A stretch of DNA of 64,000 nucleotides from CAJQQK01 sp965224225 (GCA_965224225.1 CBDCZF010000035.1:744001-808000); one strand, 5' to 3'; shown: positions 45,181-54,066, counted from the first letter of the stretch. A program made the numbers and translations. Notes: generated by a model not told the origin, from the sequence alone.

Positions 45181-46215
45181 TTGTCGAACGCACTTGGCCA
45201 ATTCGAAAAGCTGCCGCGGGCCCGCCTGGCCCACACGCCGACACCGATCGAGGAACTCGCCAATCTGACGACCGACCTTGGCGGTGCCACGCTACATGTC
45301 AAGCGTGACGACTGCACCGGTCTCGCCTTCGGCGGCAACAAGATCCGACAGCTCGAGTATTATGTCGGCGATGCCCTTGCCAAGGGGGCCGACACATTGC
45401 TGATCACGGGTGCGGTGCAATCGAATTTCGTGCGCTCGACGGCTGCGTTCGCTGCCAAACTCGGCCTCAAATGCCATGTCCAGCTCGAGGAGCGCGTGCG
45501 CGATCCGGGCGAAACCTATCGCGCATCGGGCAACGTGCTGCTCGACCAACTGCTCGGCGCCACCATCCATCATTACCCGGCCGGCGAGGACGAAGCCGGT
45601 GCCGACAGGCGCCTGGGCGAGATCGCAGGCGAACTCGAGGCCGCCGGTGCCAGGCCCTACATCATCCCGCTGTCGCCCGGCCATCCGCCGCTTGGCGCGC
45701 TCGGCTATGTGGCGATGGCCCGCGAACTACTCGACCAGCTCGATCAAACAAACCTTGCCATCGACCGGATTTTCGTCGCCTCGGGCAGCGGCGCGACCCA
45801 CGGCGGCCTGCTTTACGGGCTGAGGGCCTTTGGCAGCGATATTCCGGTGACCGGTGTCTGCGTGCGCCGCGGATCGGAGTTGCAGCGCCCGCGCATGATC
45901 GCGCGCATGACGGAAATCGCGGAACTGCTGTCGGCTGCCTCACCCGTGCACGCCGATGACGTGATCACCGACGACAGCGCGCTGGCACCCGGCTACGGCA
46001 CGCTCAACGAAGCGGTCCGGTCAGCACTCCGGCTGGCAGCCCAACGCGAAGCCCTGTTCGTCGATCCGGTCTATACCGGACGCACGCTGGCCGCGATGCT
46101 GGCGGCCGCCAGGGAGGCAACAGCCGACAAGCGATATCTTTTCGTTCACACGGGGGGCCAGCCGGCATTGTTTGCATACCAGAGTGAACTGGCGCATATC
46201 GCGACGGCATCCTGA
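45181..46215 (+). CDS. PLP-dependent D-cysteine desulfhydrase / L-cysteate sulfo-lyase family enzyme
   Basis: 344 residues of the ACC deaminase/DcyD/CuyA branch of fold-type II. It shows FEKLPRARLAHTPTPIEEL, the PLP-lysine region VKRDDCTGLAFGGNKIRQLE, GAVQSNFVRSTAAFAAKLG and the phosphate-binding ASGSGATHGGLLYGL. The usual QSNH (DcyD, CuyA) or QSNQ (ACC deaminase) is QSNF here, so the substrate may differ. Products could be pyruvate, ammonia and sulfide or sulfite. It has a TTG start 35 bp after the dioxygenase gene. Confidence 0.85.
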   Translation: MSNALGQFEKLPRARLAHTPTPIEELANLTTDLGGATLHVKRDDCTGLAFGGNKIRQLEYYVGDALAKGADTLLITGAVQSNFVRSTAAFAAKLGLKCHVQLEERVRDPGETYRASGNVLLDQLLGATIHHYPAGEDEAGADRRLGEIAGELEAAGARPYIIPLSPGHPPLGALGYVAMARELLDQLDQTNLAIDRIFVASGSGATHGGLLYGLRAFGSDIPVTGVCVRRGSELQRPRMIARMTEIAELLSAASPVHADDVITDDSALAPGYGTLNEAVRSALRLAAQREALFVDPVYTGRTLAAMLAAAREATADKRYLFVHTGGQPALFAYQSELAHIATAS

Positions 46216-46323
46216 CCGTTAATGACACGGCCGGAGATGTCTCCGGGACGGCACAATCCCGTGACATTGTCACAGAAGTCTCCGGCCACCACGCAATTCA
46301 TCCCAACCATTGATCCATCAGCC

Positions 46324-47208
46324 ATGCCCTCGAGTGTCAAGCCATTGCCAAGTGCCTTGCCTGCGCGCCGGCGCAGCAGGCAGTTGCCGCTTGCCTTGGC
46401 ATTGGCGATCGGCGGTCTGGCAGGTTTTGCGGCCGGTTCCGGCCCGGCGGCCGAGGCAGCCGATGACAAGGCCCCGAAGCCGTCGACAGCAGCACCGGCC
46501 AAAAACCAGGCTCCGTCACCTGAAGCAGCCAAGAAGCCTGCCGCCATGACTATCGAGCAGTTCCTCGACCGCCTGATGATCGCTGAATCCGGTGGCAACG
46601 ACCAGGCGCGCAACCGGCTCTCGACGGCGACAGGACCGTTCCAGTTCATCGAGGAAACGTTTCTGTCGGTCATGCGGCGCCACTTTCCGGAAAAGGTTTC
46701 CAAGCTCGGCGTGCGCGAGATTCTGGCGCTCAGAACCGACCGGCCGACGGCACGAGCGGCCGCCCGCGCCTTTACCAAAGACAACGCCACCTATCTCGCC
46801 GCCGCCGGCCACAAGCCGACGTTTCCGCATTTGCGGCTGGCCTTCCTGCTCGGTGCCAACGGAGCGATTCGATTGCTCGATGCAAAGCCGGAAGCGCCAC
46901 TCTTTAGTTTGTTCGGCCGCCGCGTCATGCGCGCCAATCCGTTCATGACCCGCCTGACCGCCGCAGGCCTGATTGCCCGTGCTGCCAGAGAAGTTTCGCT
47001 CGACCCCTCGAGCCAGGACGGCATCAAGCCGCGCATCGATCCCAAGACCGGCAAACTGATCATGCCGAAACGCACGCGCCCACGAATTCGCGTGCGCTGC
47101 AACCTCAGCCGACCGAGCTGCCAACGCTGGCTGGCCCTCAAACGCCGGCGGCTCAAGGCAGGCCGGGTTTCACGCGCCGCACCCAAGAGCCGGCGAGGCA
47201 AGCGCTGA
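46324..47208 (+). CDS. Lytic transglycosylase-like (SLT-domain) protein
   Basis: 294 residues from ATG 46324. An N-terminal signal sequence (PLALALAIGGLAGFAAGS) is followed by an Ala/Pro/Lys-rich linker and an SLT-like domain with the catalytic-Glu motif IAESGGNDQARNRLSTATGPFQFI. The C-terminus is very basic (KRRRLKAGRVSRAAPKSRRGKR). It probably cuts or binds peptidoglycan in the periplasm. The domain looks shorter than canonical Slt and keeps the ESGG and G-x-FQF motifs. The ORF may start at 46222, but this would place the signal sequence 50 residues in. Confidence 0.75.
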   Translation: MPSSVKPLPSALPARRRSRQLPLALALAIGGLAGFAAGSGPAAEAADDKAPKPSTAAPAKNQAPSPEAAKKPAAMTIEQFLDRLMIAESGGNDQARNRLSTATGPFQFIEETFLSVMRRHFPEKVSKLGVREILALRTDRPTARAAARAFTKDNATYLAAAGHKPTFPHLRLAFLLGANGAIRLLDAKPEAPLFSLFGRRVMRANPFMTRLTAAGLIARAAREVSLDPSSQDGIKPRIDPKTGKLIMPKRTRPRIRVRCNLSRPSCQRWLALKRRRLKAGRVSRAAPKSRRGKR

Positions 47209-47257
47209 GGCGATGACGACCGACGTCACAAAGCTGTGCTAACCTCAGAGGTCCGCC

Positions 47258-48370
47258 ATGCTCCGAAACCTGATAACAGCCTTCATGATCGCCGCGACGG
47301 TGATCGCGCTCGCGGCCGGAAGGTCGGCGGCGCAAACCTGCACGGCGGCGCAATTCGACACTCTGATCGACGAAGCCGGCCAGGATTTGAGGGCGTTTAC
47401 GGCGCGCAGTCAGCCAAAGCTCAATACCAAGTTCAAAGCGCTGGCGAAACACAAGGGCTGGCCTGACAGCGCCGCGCAAGAGCGCGGCTATGCCTTTGTC
47501 ACCGATCCCCGCACATCGGCCCTCGACACAGAGGCCGGCCGCCTGCTTCTCGAACTCGACCAGATCGATGCCGCGGCCCAATCCGACCCCGCCTGTCAGC
47601 TCCTCGATCGGCTGAAGCAGGTGATCAGTGACTTGCGCAGCACGACGGAAGCGAAGTTCGCACACATGAACGCGCTGATCGATCGTGCACTGGCCCCGGA
47701 GACCGGCAAGCCTGCTTCGAGCGAGACGCCACCGCCAAAGAGCATTCCGAAAGTCTCCGCCACCCCGCCCGCGGAGCCAGCCAAGCTGCCGCCATGGCAA
47801 ACGACAACCGCTGCCAATCAGCCGCCGGCCGGGCCAACCCGGCAGCCGGAAGTCTCCAACCCCTCGAGCAGCGCCATGCCTCTGCCGGCGACCTATTCGT
47901 CTGCCGAGATCCGGGAGGCAGGCCGCGGCTTTTTCGGGTCGATTTCCGCCGGCCTTGCAAGCGCGCTGCAATACGCTTTCCAGAACTATGGCCGCCCGAC
48001 CGGCTACATCCTTGGCACGGAAGGCGGCGGCGCCTTTCTCGCCGGCCTGCGCTACGGCAAGGGGCACTTGCACACCAAGATGAACCCCGCGACCAGGGTG
48101 TACTGGCAGGGGCCCAGCATCGGATATGATCTGGGCGTCACCGGCAGCCGCGTGATGTTCCTGGTCTACAACCTCGAAGAACCAAAGCAGATCTTTCACC
48201 GCTACGGCGGCGTTGGCGGTTCGGCCTATGTCGTGGGTGGTGTGGGCATCACCTTTCATCGGCGCGGGCGCATCGTACTGGCCCCGATCCGGACCGGTCT
48301 CGGGCTCAGGGTCGGTGCCAACATCGGTTATCTGAAGTTCAGCCGCCGCCGGCGCTTCAACCCGTTTTAG
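47258..48370 (+). CDS. DUF1134 (EipA-like) envelope protein with N-terminal extension
   Basis: 370 residues. Signal peptide (FMIAATVIALAAGRSAAQ), then an extra helical region of about 190 residues ending in a Pro-rich linker, then the DUF1134 beta domain: REAGRGFFGSISAGLASALQ, YGRPTGYILGTEGGGAF, LRYGKGHLHTK, YWQGPSIGYDLGVTGSRVMF, YRYGGVGGSAYVVGG-type stretch and VVGGVGITFHRRGRIVLAPI. DUF1134 includes Brucella EipA, a periplasmic envelope-integrity factor. Typical EipA is near 200 residues, so the N-terminal part is an addition. Confidence 0.87.
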   Translation: MLRNLITAFMIAATVIALAAGRSAAQTCTAAQFDTLIDEAGQDLRAFTARSQPKLNTKFKALAKHKGWPDSAAQERGYAFVTDPRTSALDTEAGRLLLELDQIDAAAQSDPACQLLDRLKQVISDLRSTTEAKFAHMNALIDRALAPETGKPASSETPPPKSIPKVSATPPAEPAKLPPWQTTTAANQPPAGPTRQPEVSNPSSSAMPLPATYSSAEIREAGRGFFGSISAGLASALQYAFQNYGRPTGYILGTEGGGAFLAGLRYGKGHLHTKMNPATRVYWQGPSIGYDLGVTGSRVMFLVYNLEEPKQIFHRYGGVGGSAYVVGGVGITFHRRGRIVLAPIRTGLGLRVGANIGYLKFSRRRRFNPF

Positions 48371-48388
48371 GGGTTGAAGCGCGGGTTG

Positions 48389-48770
48389 TTTCGCTCACGG
48401 TGCTGTTCCTCGCTGTGCTCGGGCACCTCCGTGGGGGCGGCCTCCCGGCCGGGTCGCGGGCGCTCCCGGACATTCGGTTTCGCTCACGGCGCTGTTCCTC
48501 GCTGTGCTCGGGCACCTCCGCGGGGGCGGCCTCCCGGCCGGGTCGCGGGCGCTCCCGGACATTCGGTTTCGCTCACGGCGCTGTTCCTCGCTCACGCTCG
48601 GGCACCTCCGCGCGGGCGGCCTCCCGGCCGGGTCGCGTACGCTCCCGGACACTCGGTTTCGCTCACGGCGCTGTTCCTCGCTCACGCTCGGGCACCTCCG
48701 CGCGGGCGCGCCAACGGCGCGGGTCGCAGGCGCTCCCGAACATGGGCCCGCTCGCGGTACTGTTCTCCGT
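48389..48770. repeat. Tandem array of ~89-bp GC-rich units
   Basis: Unit starts TTTCGCTCACGG at 48389, 48478, 48567 and 48657 (periods 89, 89, 90), with a degenerate fifth start near 48747. Units share CTGTTCCTCGCT, GGGCACCTCCG and GGCCTCCCGGCCGGGTCGCG. Units 1–2 have GTGCTC where 3–4 have CACGCTC. The unit is related to the single-copy family B repeats. It fills the gap between the DUF1134 gene and the DUF937-like gene; the ORFs across it are repeat translations. Confidence 0.9.
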
Positions 48771-48877
48771 CAATCATGAGCGCCTGCGATGATTTCCGTC
48801 GGGCTGGAAAATGCTCTAGGCTGATAGAACCGCGTTCGAGAATGCGGGACGTGAACGACTGATCTTCCGGAGGGCAA

Positions 48878-49636
48878 GTGGACCAATTCCTCAAACAAGT
48901 AGCCGGCGGCGGCGGTGCCAACCTGTCGCGGATTGCCGAGGGGCTTGATCTCGATCGCAAGGATGCAGCAGCCGCCGTCAACGCCGTACTCGCCGAACTC
49001 ACCTATAATCTCGAGCGAAACTCCCTGTCGCGCGGTGGCCTCGCCCAGATCATTCAATCGCTCGGCAGTGGCGATTTCGAGCGCTACCTGAAGCCGGAGG
49101 CCGACCTCACAACGGACGACGCCGTGGCGCGGGGCAACGAGTTGCTCGGCCGGATCGTGCAAACCAAGTATCAAAGTCGCGCGATCGCCGACCGCGTCGA
49201 GCGCGACACGGGCGTGCCTGCTGCCAAGGTGCGCCGCATGCTGCCGCGCATCGCGAACCTGTCGATGGGTGCCCTTGGTGCCCAGTCGCGAACGGGCCTC
49301 GAGGATATTTTCAAGAAGCTGCCGGGATTTCCGGGCAGCCCCGGGCAGGCGCCAGCCGCTCCTGCCGGCCAGGCGGGCGGACAATCCCCGCTGCCCATAC
49401 CAGGTGACGACTGGGGCGGCCGGTCACGCAATCAGTACGACGACCTTTCCGACGTTCTGACCCGCCGTCAGGGTCCGTTTCAGACCAACCCGATGTGGTC
49501 CATCGTGCGCGAACTGCTCGGCACCGTGCTGGGCTTTCAAAGCAAGGGGATCGTCGGCTGGATCATCCGCTTCTTTCTCTACCGCTACGGCTGGACAATC
49601 CTGAAGATGATCTTCGGGCGCATGTTCCGAGCTTGA
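48878..49636 (+). CDS. DUF937-like protein
   Basis: 252 residues. The N-terminal 150 residues (LKQVAGGGGANLSRIAEGLDL, AVLAELTYNLERNSLS, AVARGNELLGRIVQ, VPAAKVRRMLPRIANLSMG) resemble YidB/DUF937 helical proteins. A Pro/Gly linker follows, then a C-terminal hydrophobic helix pair (IVRELLGTVLGFQSKGIVGW, IIRFFLYRYGWTILKMIF). It may be membrane-attached by its tail. GTG start. Function unknown. Confidence 0.72.
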   Translation: MDQFLKQVAGGGGANLSRIAEGLDLDRKDAAAAVNAVLAELTYNLERNSLSRGGLAQIIQSLGSGDFERYLKPEADLTTDDAVARGNELLGRIVQTKYQSRAIADRVERDTGVPAAKVRRMLPRIANLSMGALGAQSRTGLEDIFKKLPGFPGSPGQAPAAPAGQAGGQSPLPIPGDDWGGRSRNQYDDLSDVLTRRQGPFQTNPMWSIVRELLGTVLGFQSKGIVGWIIRFFLYRYGWTILKMIFGRMFRA

Positions 49637-49717
49637 GCACCAAGCAAGCCGGCCTGGACACTCGGTCCCGGCCGGATACTTTCGGCGCCCTGGCTGGCGG
49701 TCGCCTTCTCGAGCAAT

Positions 49718-51010
49718 CTAAACAGCGGCAAGCGCCTGTTCGAGGTCGGCGATGATGTCGGCCTTGTCCTCGATCCCGATGGACAGACGCACGACGTCCG
49801 GTCCGGCGCCTGCGCGGATGCGTTCTTCATCGGTGAGCTGGCGGTGCGTTGTCGAGGCGGGGTGAATAACCAGGCTGCGCGTATCGCCGATGTTGGCCAG
49901 ATGGCTGAACAGGGCGAGGTTGTCGACCAGCGCGACGCCTGCCTCATAGCCGCCCTTGAGCCCGAAGGTGAAGACCGCGCCGGCGCCCTTCGGGCAGATC
50001 TTCTTGTGGAGTTCGTAGCAGGGGTTATCGGGCAGGCCCGCATAGTTGACCCAGTCGACCTTGTCGTGGCCGCTCAGGTACTGGGCGACTGCCAGCGCAT
50101 TCTCGCAGTGCTTGGCCATGCGCAGCGGCAGGGTCTCAACGCCTGTCAGGATCAGGAAGGCGTTCATCGGCGAGATCGCGGGGCCGGTATCGCGCAGGCC
50201 CATCACGCGGCAGGCGATCGCGAAGGCGAAGTTGCCGAACGTCTCGGCAAGTATCAGGCCGTTATAGGAGGCATTGGGTTCGACCATCGTCGAATAGCGA
50301 TGCCTTGAGCCGAGCCAGTCGTAGGTGCCGCAGTCGACGATCATGCCGCCGATCGAGTTGCCGTGGCCGCCGATGAACTTGGTCAGCGAATGAATGACGA
50401 TGTCGGCGCCGTGCTCGACCGGCCGGCACAGGTAGGGTGTCGCCATCGTATTGTCGACGATCAGCGGCACGCCGGCCTTCTTGGCAACCGCCGCGATCGC
50501 CGGAATGTCGATGATCACACCGCCGGGGTTGGCGACACTCTCGATAAAGATCGCCCGCGTCTTGTCCGTTACGGCAGCCTCGAACGTGGCGGGATCCGTG
50601 GCATCCGCCCAAACGACATTCCAACCGAACTTCTTGTAGGCGTGGTTGAACTGGTTGACCGAGCCACCGTAGAGCTGACGCCCCGCGATGAATTCGTCAC
50701 CCGGCTCCATCAGCGTGTGGAAGGTGAGGAACTCGGCCGCATGGCCCGAGGCGACGGCGAGCGCCGCCGTGCCGCCTTCCAACGCTGCGATGCGGGATTC
50801 GAGCACGGCCTGTGTCGGGTTGCCGATGCGTGTATAGATATTGCCGAACGCCTCTAGGCCGAAGAGCGAAGCGGCATGGTCCGCATCGTTGAATACGTAT
50901 GACGAGGTTTGATAGATCGGCGTTGCCCTGGCACCCGTTGCCGGATCGGGCGTGGCTCCGGCATGAACGGCAAGCGTGTCGAATTGCGTCGGCTTCGTTT
51001 CGTTGGTCAT
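49718..51010 (-). CDS. metY: O-acetylhomoserine sulfhydrylase
   Basis: 430 residues of the Cys/Met metabolism PLP family. It has FDTLAVHAGATPDPATGARA, PIYQTSSYVFND, the PLP-lysine motif HSLTKFIGGHGNSIGG, and TGVETLPLRMAKHCENALAVA. It makes homocysteine (or methionine) from O-acetylhomoserine and sulfide (or methanethiol). The upstream leader (51011–51254) does not show a SAM-II-like core that I can recognise. Sulfide assimilation here complements nearby sulfite and thiol metabolism but is not in one operon with it. Confidence 0.94.
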   Translation of the reverse strand: MTNETKPTQFDTLAVHAGATPDPATGARATPIYQTSSYVFNDADHAASLFGLEAFGNIYTRIGNPTQAVLESRIAALEGGTAALAVASGHAAEFLTFHTLMEPGDEFIAGRQLYGGSVNQFNHAYKKFGWNVVWADATDPATFEAAVTDKTRAIFIESVANPGGVIIDIPAIAAVAKKAGVPLIVDNTMATPYLCRPVEHGADIVIHSLTKFIGGHGNSIGGMIVDCGTYDWLGSRHRYSTMVEPNASYNGLILAETFGNFAFAIACRVMGLRDTGPAISPMNAFLILTGVETLPLRMAKHCENALAVAQYLSGHDKVDWVNYAGLPDNPCYELHKKICPKGAGAVFTFGLKGGYEAGVALVDNLALFSHLANIGDTRSLVIHPASTTHRQLTDEERIRAGAGPDVVRLSIGIEDKADIIADLEQALAAV

Positions 51011-51254
51011 GGTCGTCGCTGGCTCCTGTCATCGCCGGTTGGCTGTCTGGCATATCCAATTGCTCGTGTTTATCCCGCCCGACGCCGCTAGGCCACCGCA
51101 GATCGACCGGCATGCCGTCGATTTTCTCCAAATGACAGAAAGTCATTCACATCGGTGTTCCGACCAAAACCTATTATTTCCCTGAGTCTGCAGATATTCC
51201 CTCCCAGATCGCCGTAGACGATCGTCTGGGCGCACCAACTGCAGGAAATCAAAC

Positions 51255-51551
51255 ATGATCGATCAATTGATCCCTCTGGTTACCGGCGGCCTCGGCGGCC
51301 TTGTCGGCGGTAACGTGCTCGGCAAGATCGCCGGCGGAAACAGCCTCGGCCTTGGCACGGGATCTGTGGTCGGGATCATAGGAGGTATGATCGGGCAATA
51401 TCTGTTCGGCCCGGAAATCGGCTCGCTGGTCGGCGCCGCCCTCAACTCCGGCAGCCTTGACCCGATGACGATCATCGCCAACCTGTTAGCCGGCGGTGCC
51501 GGTGGTGGCGGCCTCGGCGTGCTGCTCGGCCTGATCAAACGGTTTACCTGA
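51255..51551 (+). CDS. Small glycine-rich membrane protein
   Basis: 98 residues made almost entirely of Gly/Leu/Ile/Ala hydrophobic stretches (PLVTGGLGGLVGGNVLGKIA, SVVGIIGGMIGQYLFGPEI, IIANLLAGGAGGGGLGVLLG) with glycine-zipper spacing, ending KRFT. Probably inserts in the inner membrane as two or three helices. Function unknown. It has an ATG start with AGGAAAT upstream and is divergent from metY. Confidence 0.75.
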   Translation: MIDQLIPLVTGGLGGLVGGNVLGKIAGGNSLGLGTGSVVGIIGGMIGQYLFGPEIGSLVGAALNSGSLDPMTIIANLLAGGAGGGGLGVLLGLIKRFT

Positions 51552-51567
51552 GGCGGCTTCGGCGAGG

Positions 51568-52095
51568 CTAGTCCTCTATCACCAGGTTCTGCCGGCCCTC
51601 GCGACCGAGCTTCGGCCGCGCGCTGGAGACAACGCCCGAATTGACACCGGCCCAGGTAATCTCGCCTGAAAGCCGGCCATACTCGATCTTCGGGCAGCGG
51701 TTCATCACCACCTTGAGACCCGCTGCCTCCGCCTTCTCGGCAGCCTCGTCATTACGCACGCCAAGCTGCATCCAGATCACCTTGAGGCCGAGCCTGTCAT
51801 TCATGCTCAACACGTGATCGACCAGTTCACCGGCAACCTTGGCGTTACGGAAGATATCGAGCATGTCGATGGGGGCCGGTACGTCTTCCAGCGACGCATA
51901 GACCGTGCGCCCGAGCAGCGTCTGACCGGCAAGGCCCGGATTGACCGGGTGCACGTCGAATCCCTTGGCAAGCAGATACTTGAGCGCGAAATAGCTCGGC
52001 CGGCTGGTATTTGCGCTCGCACCGATCATCGCGATCGAGCGGGTCTCCGCCAGGATGTCCGAGATATATTTGTTGGAATAGGTGTCGTGGTTCAT
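51568..52095 (-). CDS. CoA-binding domain protein (YccU-like)
   Basis: 175 residues of the CoA_binding_2 family: TRSIAMIGASANTSRPSYFA, GFDVHPVNPGLAGQTLLGR, PIDMLDIFRNAKVAGELVD, IWMQLGVRNDEAAEKAEAAG and VVMNRCPKIEYGRL. A Rossmann-type fold that binds CoA or acyl-CoA; physiological role unclear. Coupled by ATGA to the VOC gene and in a three-gene operon with an enoyl-CoA hydratase. Confidence 0.9.
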   Translation of the reverse strand: MNHDTYSNKYISDILAETRSIAMIGASANTSRPSYFALKYLLAKGFDVHPVNPGLAGQTLLGRTVYASLEDVPAPIDMLDIFRNAKVAGELVDHVLSMNDRLGLKVIWMQLGVRNDEAAEKAEAAGLKVVMNRCPKIEYGRLSGEITWAGVNSGVVSSARPKLGREGRQNLVIED

Positions 52096-52589
52096 CTGGT
52101 GGTCTCAGTCCTCTTGGGCGGTGGGAATTGCACACGGCCGTCGCGATCAAGCTCGAAAACGGGGTTATAGGCGACCTCCCAGAGATGGCCGTCGGGATCA
52201 GCGAAATAGCCGGAGTAGCCGCCCCAGAACACGCGCTCGGCCGGCTTGGTGATGGTCGCCCCACAGGATTGGGCAAACGCGAGAGCCGCATCGACGGCCG
52301 CCTCGCTATCGAGGTTCAAGGCAAGAGACGTTGCCCGAAAGCCATCTCCTTCATGACTCACGGCAGCATCTTCGGCCAACGCCTGGCGGCCATAGAGGCC
52401 GAATGCGGTGCCTTTGGTCTCGAAAAAGCAAACCTCGGGGCTGTCGAAATCGGCGGCCTCAAAGCCCAGCCGTTCGTAAAACGCGCGGGCAGCGGCAACA
52501 TCACTAACGCCGAGGGTCACAAGCGATAGTCGCCGTGGCAGCCGGCCACCGGCAATCATCGCCTCGTCATCTGCAGGTTCGGCACTCAC
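52092..52589 (-). CDS. VOC/glyoxalase superfamily protein
   Basis: 165 residues: RLSLVTLGVSDVAAARAFYE, RLGFEAADFDSPEVCFFETK, SLALNLDSEAAVDAALAFA, and YSGYFADPDGHLWEVAYNP. Two beta-alpha-beta-beta-beta modules form the metal-binding cup of the vicinal oxygen chelate fold; His and Glu ligands are present in the last block (DGHLWEV). Substrate unknown. It starts directly after the enoyl-CoA hydratase stop. Confidence 0.9.
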   Translation of the reverse strand: MSAEPADDEAMIAGGRLPRRLSLVTLGVSDVAAARAFYERLGFEAADFDSPEVCFFETKGTAFGLYGRQALAEDAAVSHEGDGFRATSLALNLDSEAAVDAALAFAQSCGATITKPAERVFWGGYSGYFADPDGHLWEVAYNPVFELDRDGRVQFPPPKRTETTR

Positions 52590-53405
52590 TTAGCGCCCTT
52601 CCCACTCCGGTGCGCGCTTTTCGATGAAGGCGTTGATGCCTTCTTCTGCATCGCGCGCCATCATGTTTTTGACCATGACGTCGGCGGCATAATCGTAGGC
52701 GTCCGCAACGCCGACCTCGAGCTGGCGGTAGAACGCCTCCTTGCCGATCGCCACGGTCAGCGGCGACTTGTCGGCGATCTTTGCCGCCATTGCCATCGCT
52801 TCGCTCAAGACCTCTTCCGTGCCAACCACCCGGTTGACCAGGCCGAAGCGCATCGCCTCGTCGGCACCGAGCATCTCACCCAGCAACAGCATCTCCATCG
52901 CCTGCTTGCGCGAAACGTTACGCGAGAGAGCGACCATCGGCGATGAACAGAAGAGGCCGATGTTGACACCCGGCGTCGCAAAGCGGGCATCCTCGGCCGC
53001 GACCGCCAGATCGCAGGTTGCAACCAGCTGGCAGCCGGCCGCCGTGGCGATGCCGTGCACGGCGGCGATGAACGGTTTCGGCGAGCGCACGATCGACTGC
53101 ATCATGCCGGCGCAGGCCCGCATCGTCTCGTAATAGAAGGCACGACCGCGATCGCCATCGGCCCGGTGCGCGGTCAGTTCTTTGAGGTCGTGGCCGGCGC
53201 AGAAACCGGGACCGCTGCCTTTGAGAACAACCGCACTGATGCCTCCATCCGCCGAAATTGCATCGATCTCGGACTGCAAGGCAGCCAGCATGTCGAGCGA
53301 CAAGGCATTCCGCGCAGCGGGCCGGTTCAGCGTCAGAACGGCAACCGCGCCGTCGCGTTCGCTGAGGAGAATGTCAGTGTCGCTTTGCTCTAGCATCGCA
53401 CTCAT
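52590..53405 (-). CDS. Enoyl-CoA hydratase
   Basis: 271 residues of the crotonase family: VAVLTLNRPAARNALSLDML, SGPGFCAGHDLKELTAHR, FIAAVHGIATAAGCQLVATC and ARDAEEGINAFIEKRAPEWEGR at the C-terminus. The FCAGHDLKE loop gives one oxyanion-hole strand. Start at 53405 (MSAMLEQSD) is chosen over 53444; AGGCAGG lies upstream. It hydrates enoyl-CoA in beta-oxidation or a related route. Confidence 0.91.
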   Translation of the reverse strand: MSAMLEQSDTDILLSERDGAVAVLTLNRPAARNALSLDMLAALQSEIDAISADGGISAVVLKGSGPGFCAGHDLKELTAHRADGDRGRAFYYETMRACAGMMQSIVRSPKPFIAAVHGIATAAGCQLVATCDLAVAAEDARFATPGVNIGLFCSSPMVALSRNVSRKQAMEMLLLGEMLGADEAMRFGLVNRVVGTEEVLSEAMAMAAKIADKSPLTVAIGKEAFYRQLEVGVADAYDYAADVMVKNMMARDAEEGINAFIEKRAPEWEGR

Positions 53406-53499
53406 CGTCGCCTGCCTGATTTGACCTGGCTGTATCGCCATCAACGCGTCAAATCATAGTGGCAAAGACGACTCGGCACCAGCGACGCAAAAGCGCGTG

Positions 53500-54066
53500 C
53501 TATTCCTGATAGAGAGCCGACAGCGCCTTGAGGTTCTTGCGCACAACGTCGACATTGCCCGGATACTTGAGCTTCGGCGTCATCGCGATCGATTCTTCGA
53601 TCGACTTGATGATCTCGGCCTTCTCGGTCGGATCGATGTCGGTTGCAGCCTTGATGTCGGCAAGCTCTCCACGGAGCACCTCGACGGGCTCGTTGAAGCT
53701 GCCGTCTTCATCATTGATGCCGGAGAGCACGAACGTGACGTTGGATGCGACGATGTCGAGTTCATCGAACGTCTTGAAGCCGTGCGCCTTGGCGAGACGT
53801 TCAAGTTCTGCTTCCAGCGCCGGGTCAGGATCACCGCCGGCCTGGTCGATCCGTTCGAACAGCTTTTCGAGTTGCGGGGCTGCCTTGATATAGCGCTTGA
53901 TCTGATCGTCACTGAGTTCGATCTGTTCGAATGCGCCGCCCTCTTCAGCGGCATTGGCCGGCGCGATCACTGCCGCCGCGACCAACATTGCAAAGCCCAT
54001 TGCCAACCACACACCGAGGCCACTAAGACCTCGCGCCAAGTGCTGCATCACACCAGTGCTCCTCAA
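53500..54066 (-). CDS. Hypothetical secreted helical protein
   Basis: 188 residues. Signal peptide (WLAMGFAMLVAAAVIAPANA), then a fully helical mature part (LSDDQIKRYIKAAPQLEKLF, LEAELERLAKAHGFKTFDEL, EVLRGELADIKAATDIDPTE). The pattern resembles DUF4168/DUF2059-type periplasmic proteins but I cannot assign it with certainty. A second ATG at 54048 may be the true start. Monocistronic. Confidence 0.78.
   Translation of the reverse strand: MRSTGVMQHLARGLSGLGVWLAMGFAMLVAAAVIAPANAAEEGGAFEQIELSDDQIKRYIKAAPQLEKLFERIDQAGGDPDPALEAELERLAKAHGFKTFDELDIVASNVTFVLSGINDEDGSFNEPVEVLRGELADIKAATDIDPTEKAEIIKSIEESIAMTPKLKYPGNVDVVRKNLKALSALYQE

Noticed and set aside
48374..48862. 162-codon ORF with repeated blocks that looks like a repeat protein
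   Set aside because: It is a translation of the ~89-bp tandem DNA repeat. Periods of 89–90 do not preserve frame, and other frames are equally open.
51011..51254. Possible SAM-type riboswitch upstream of metY
   Set aside because: I looked for SAM-II and SAM/SAH-like cores in the leader and found no convincing match. A covariance search would be needed to exclude it.
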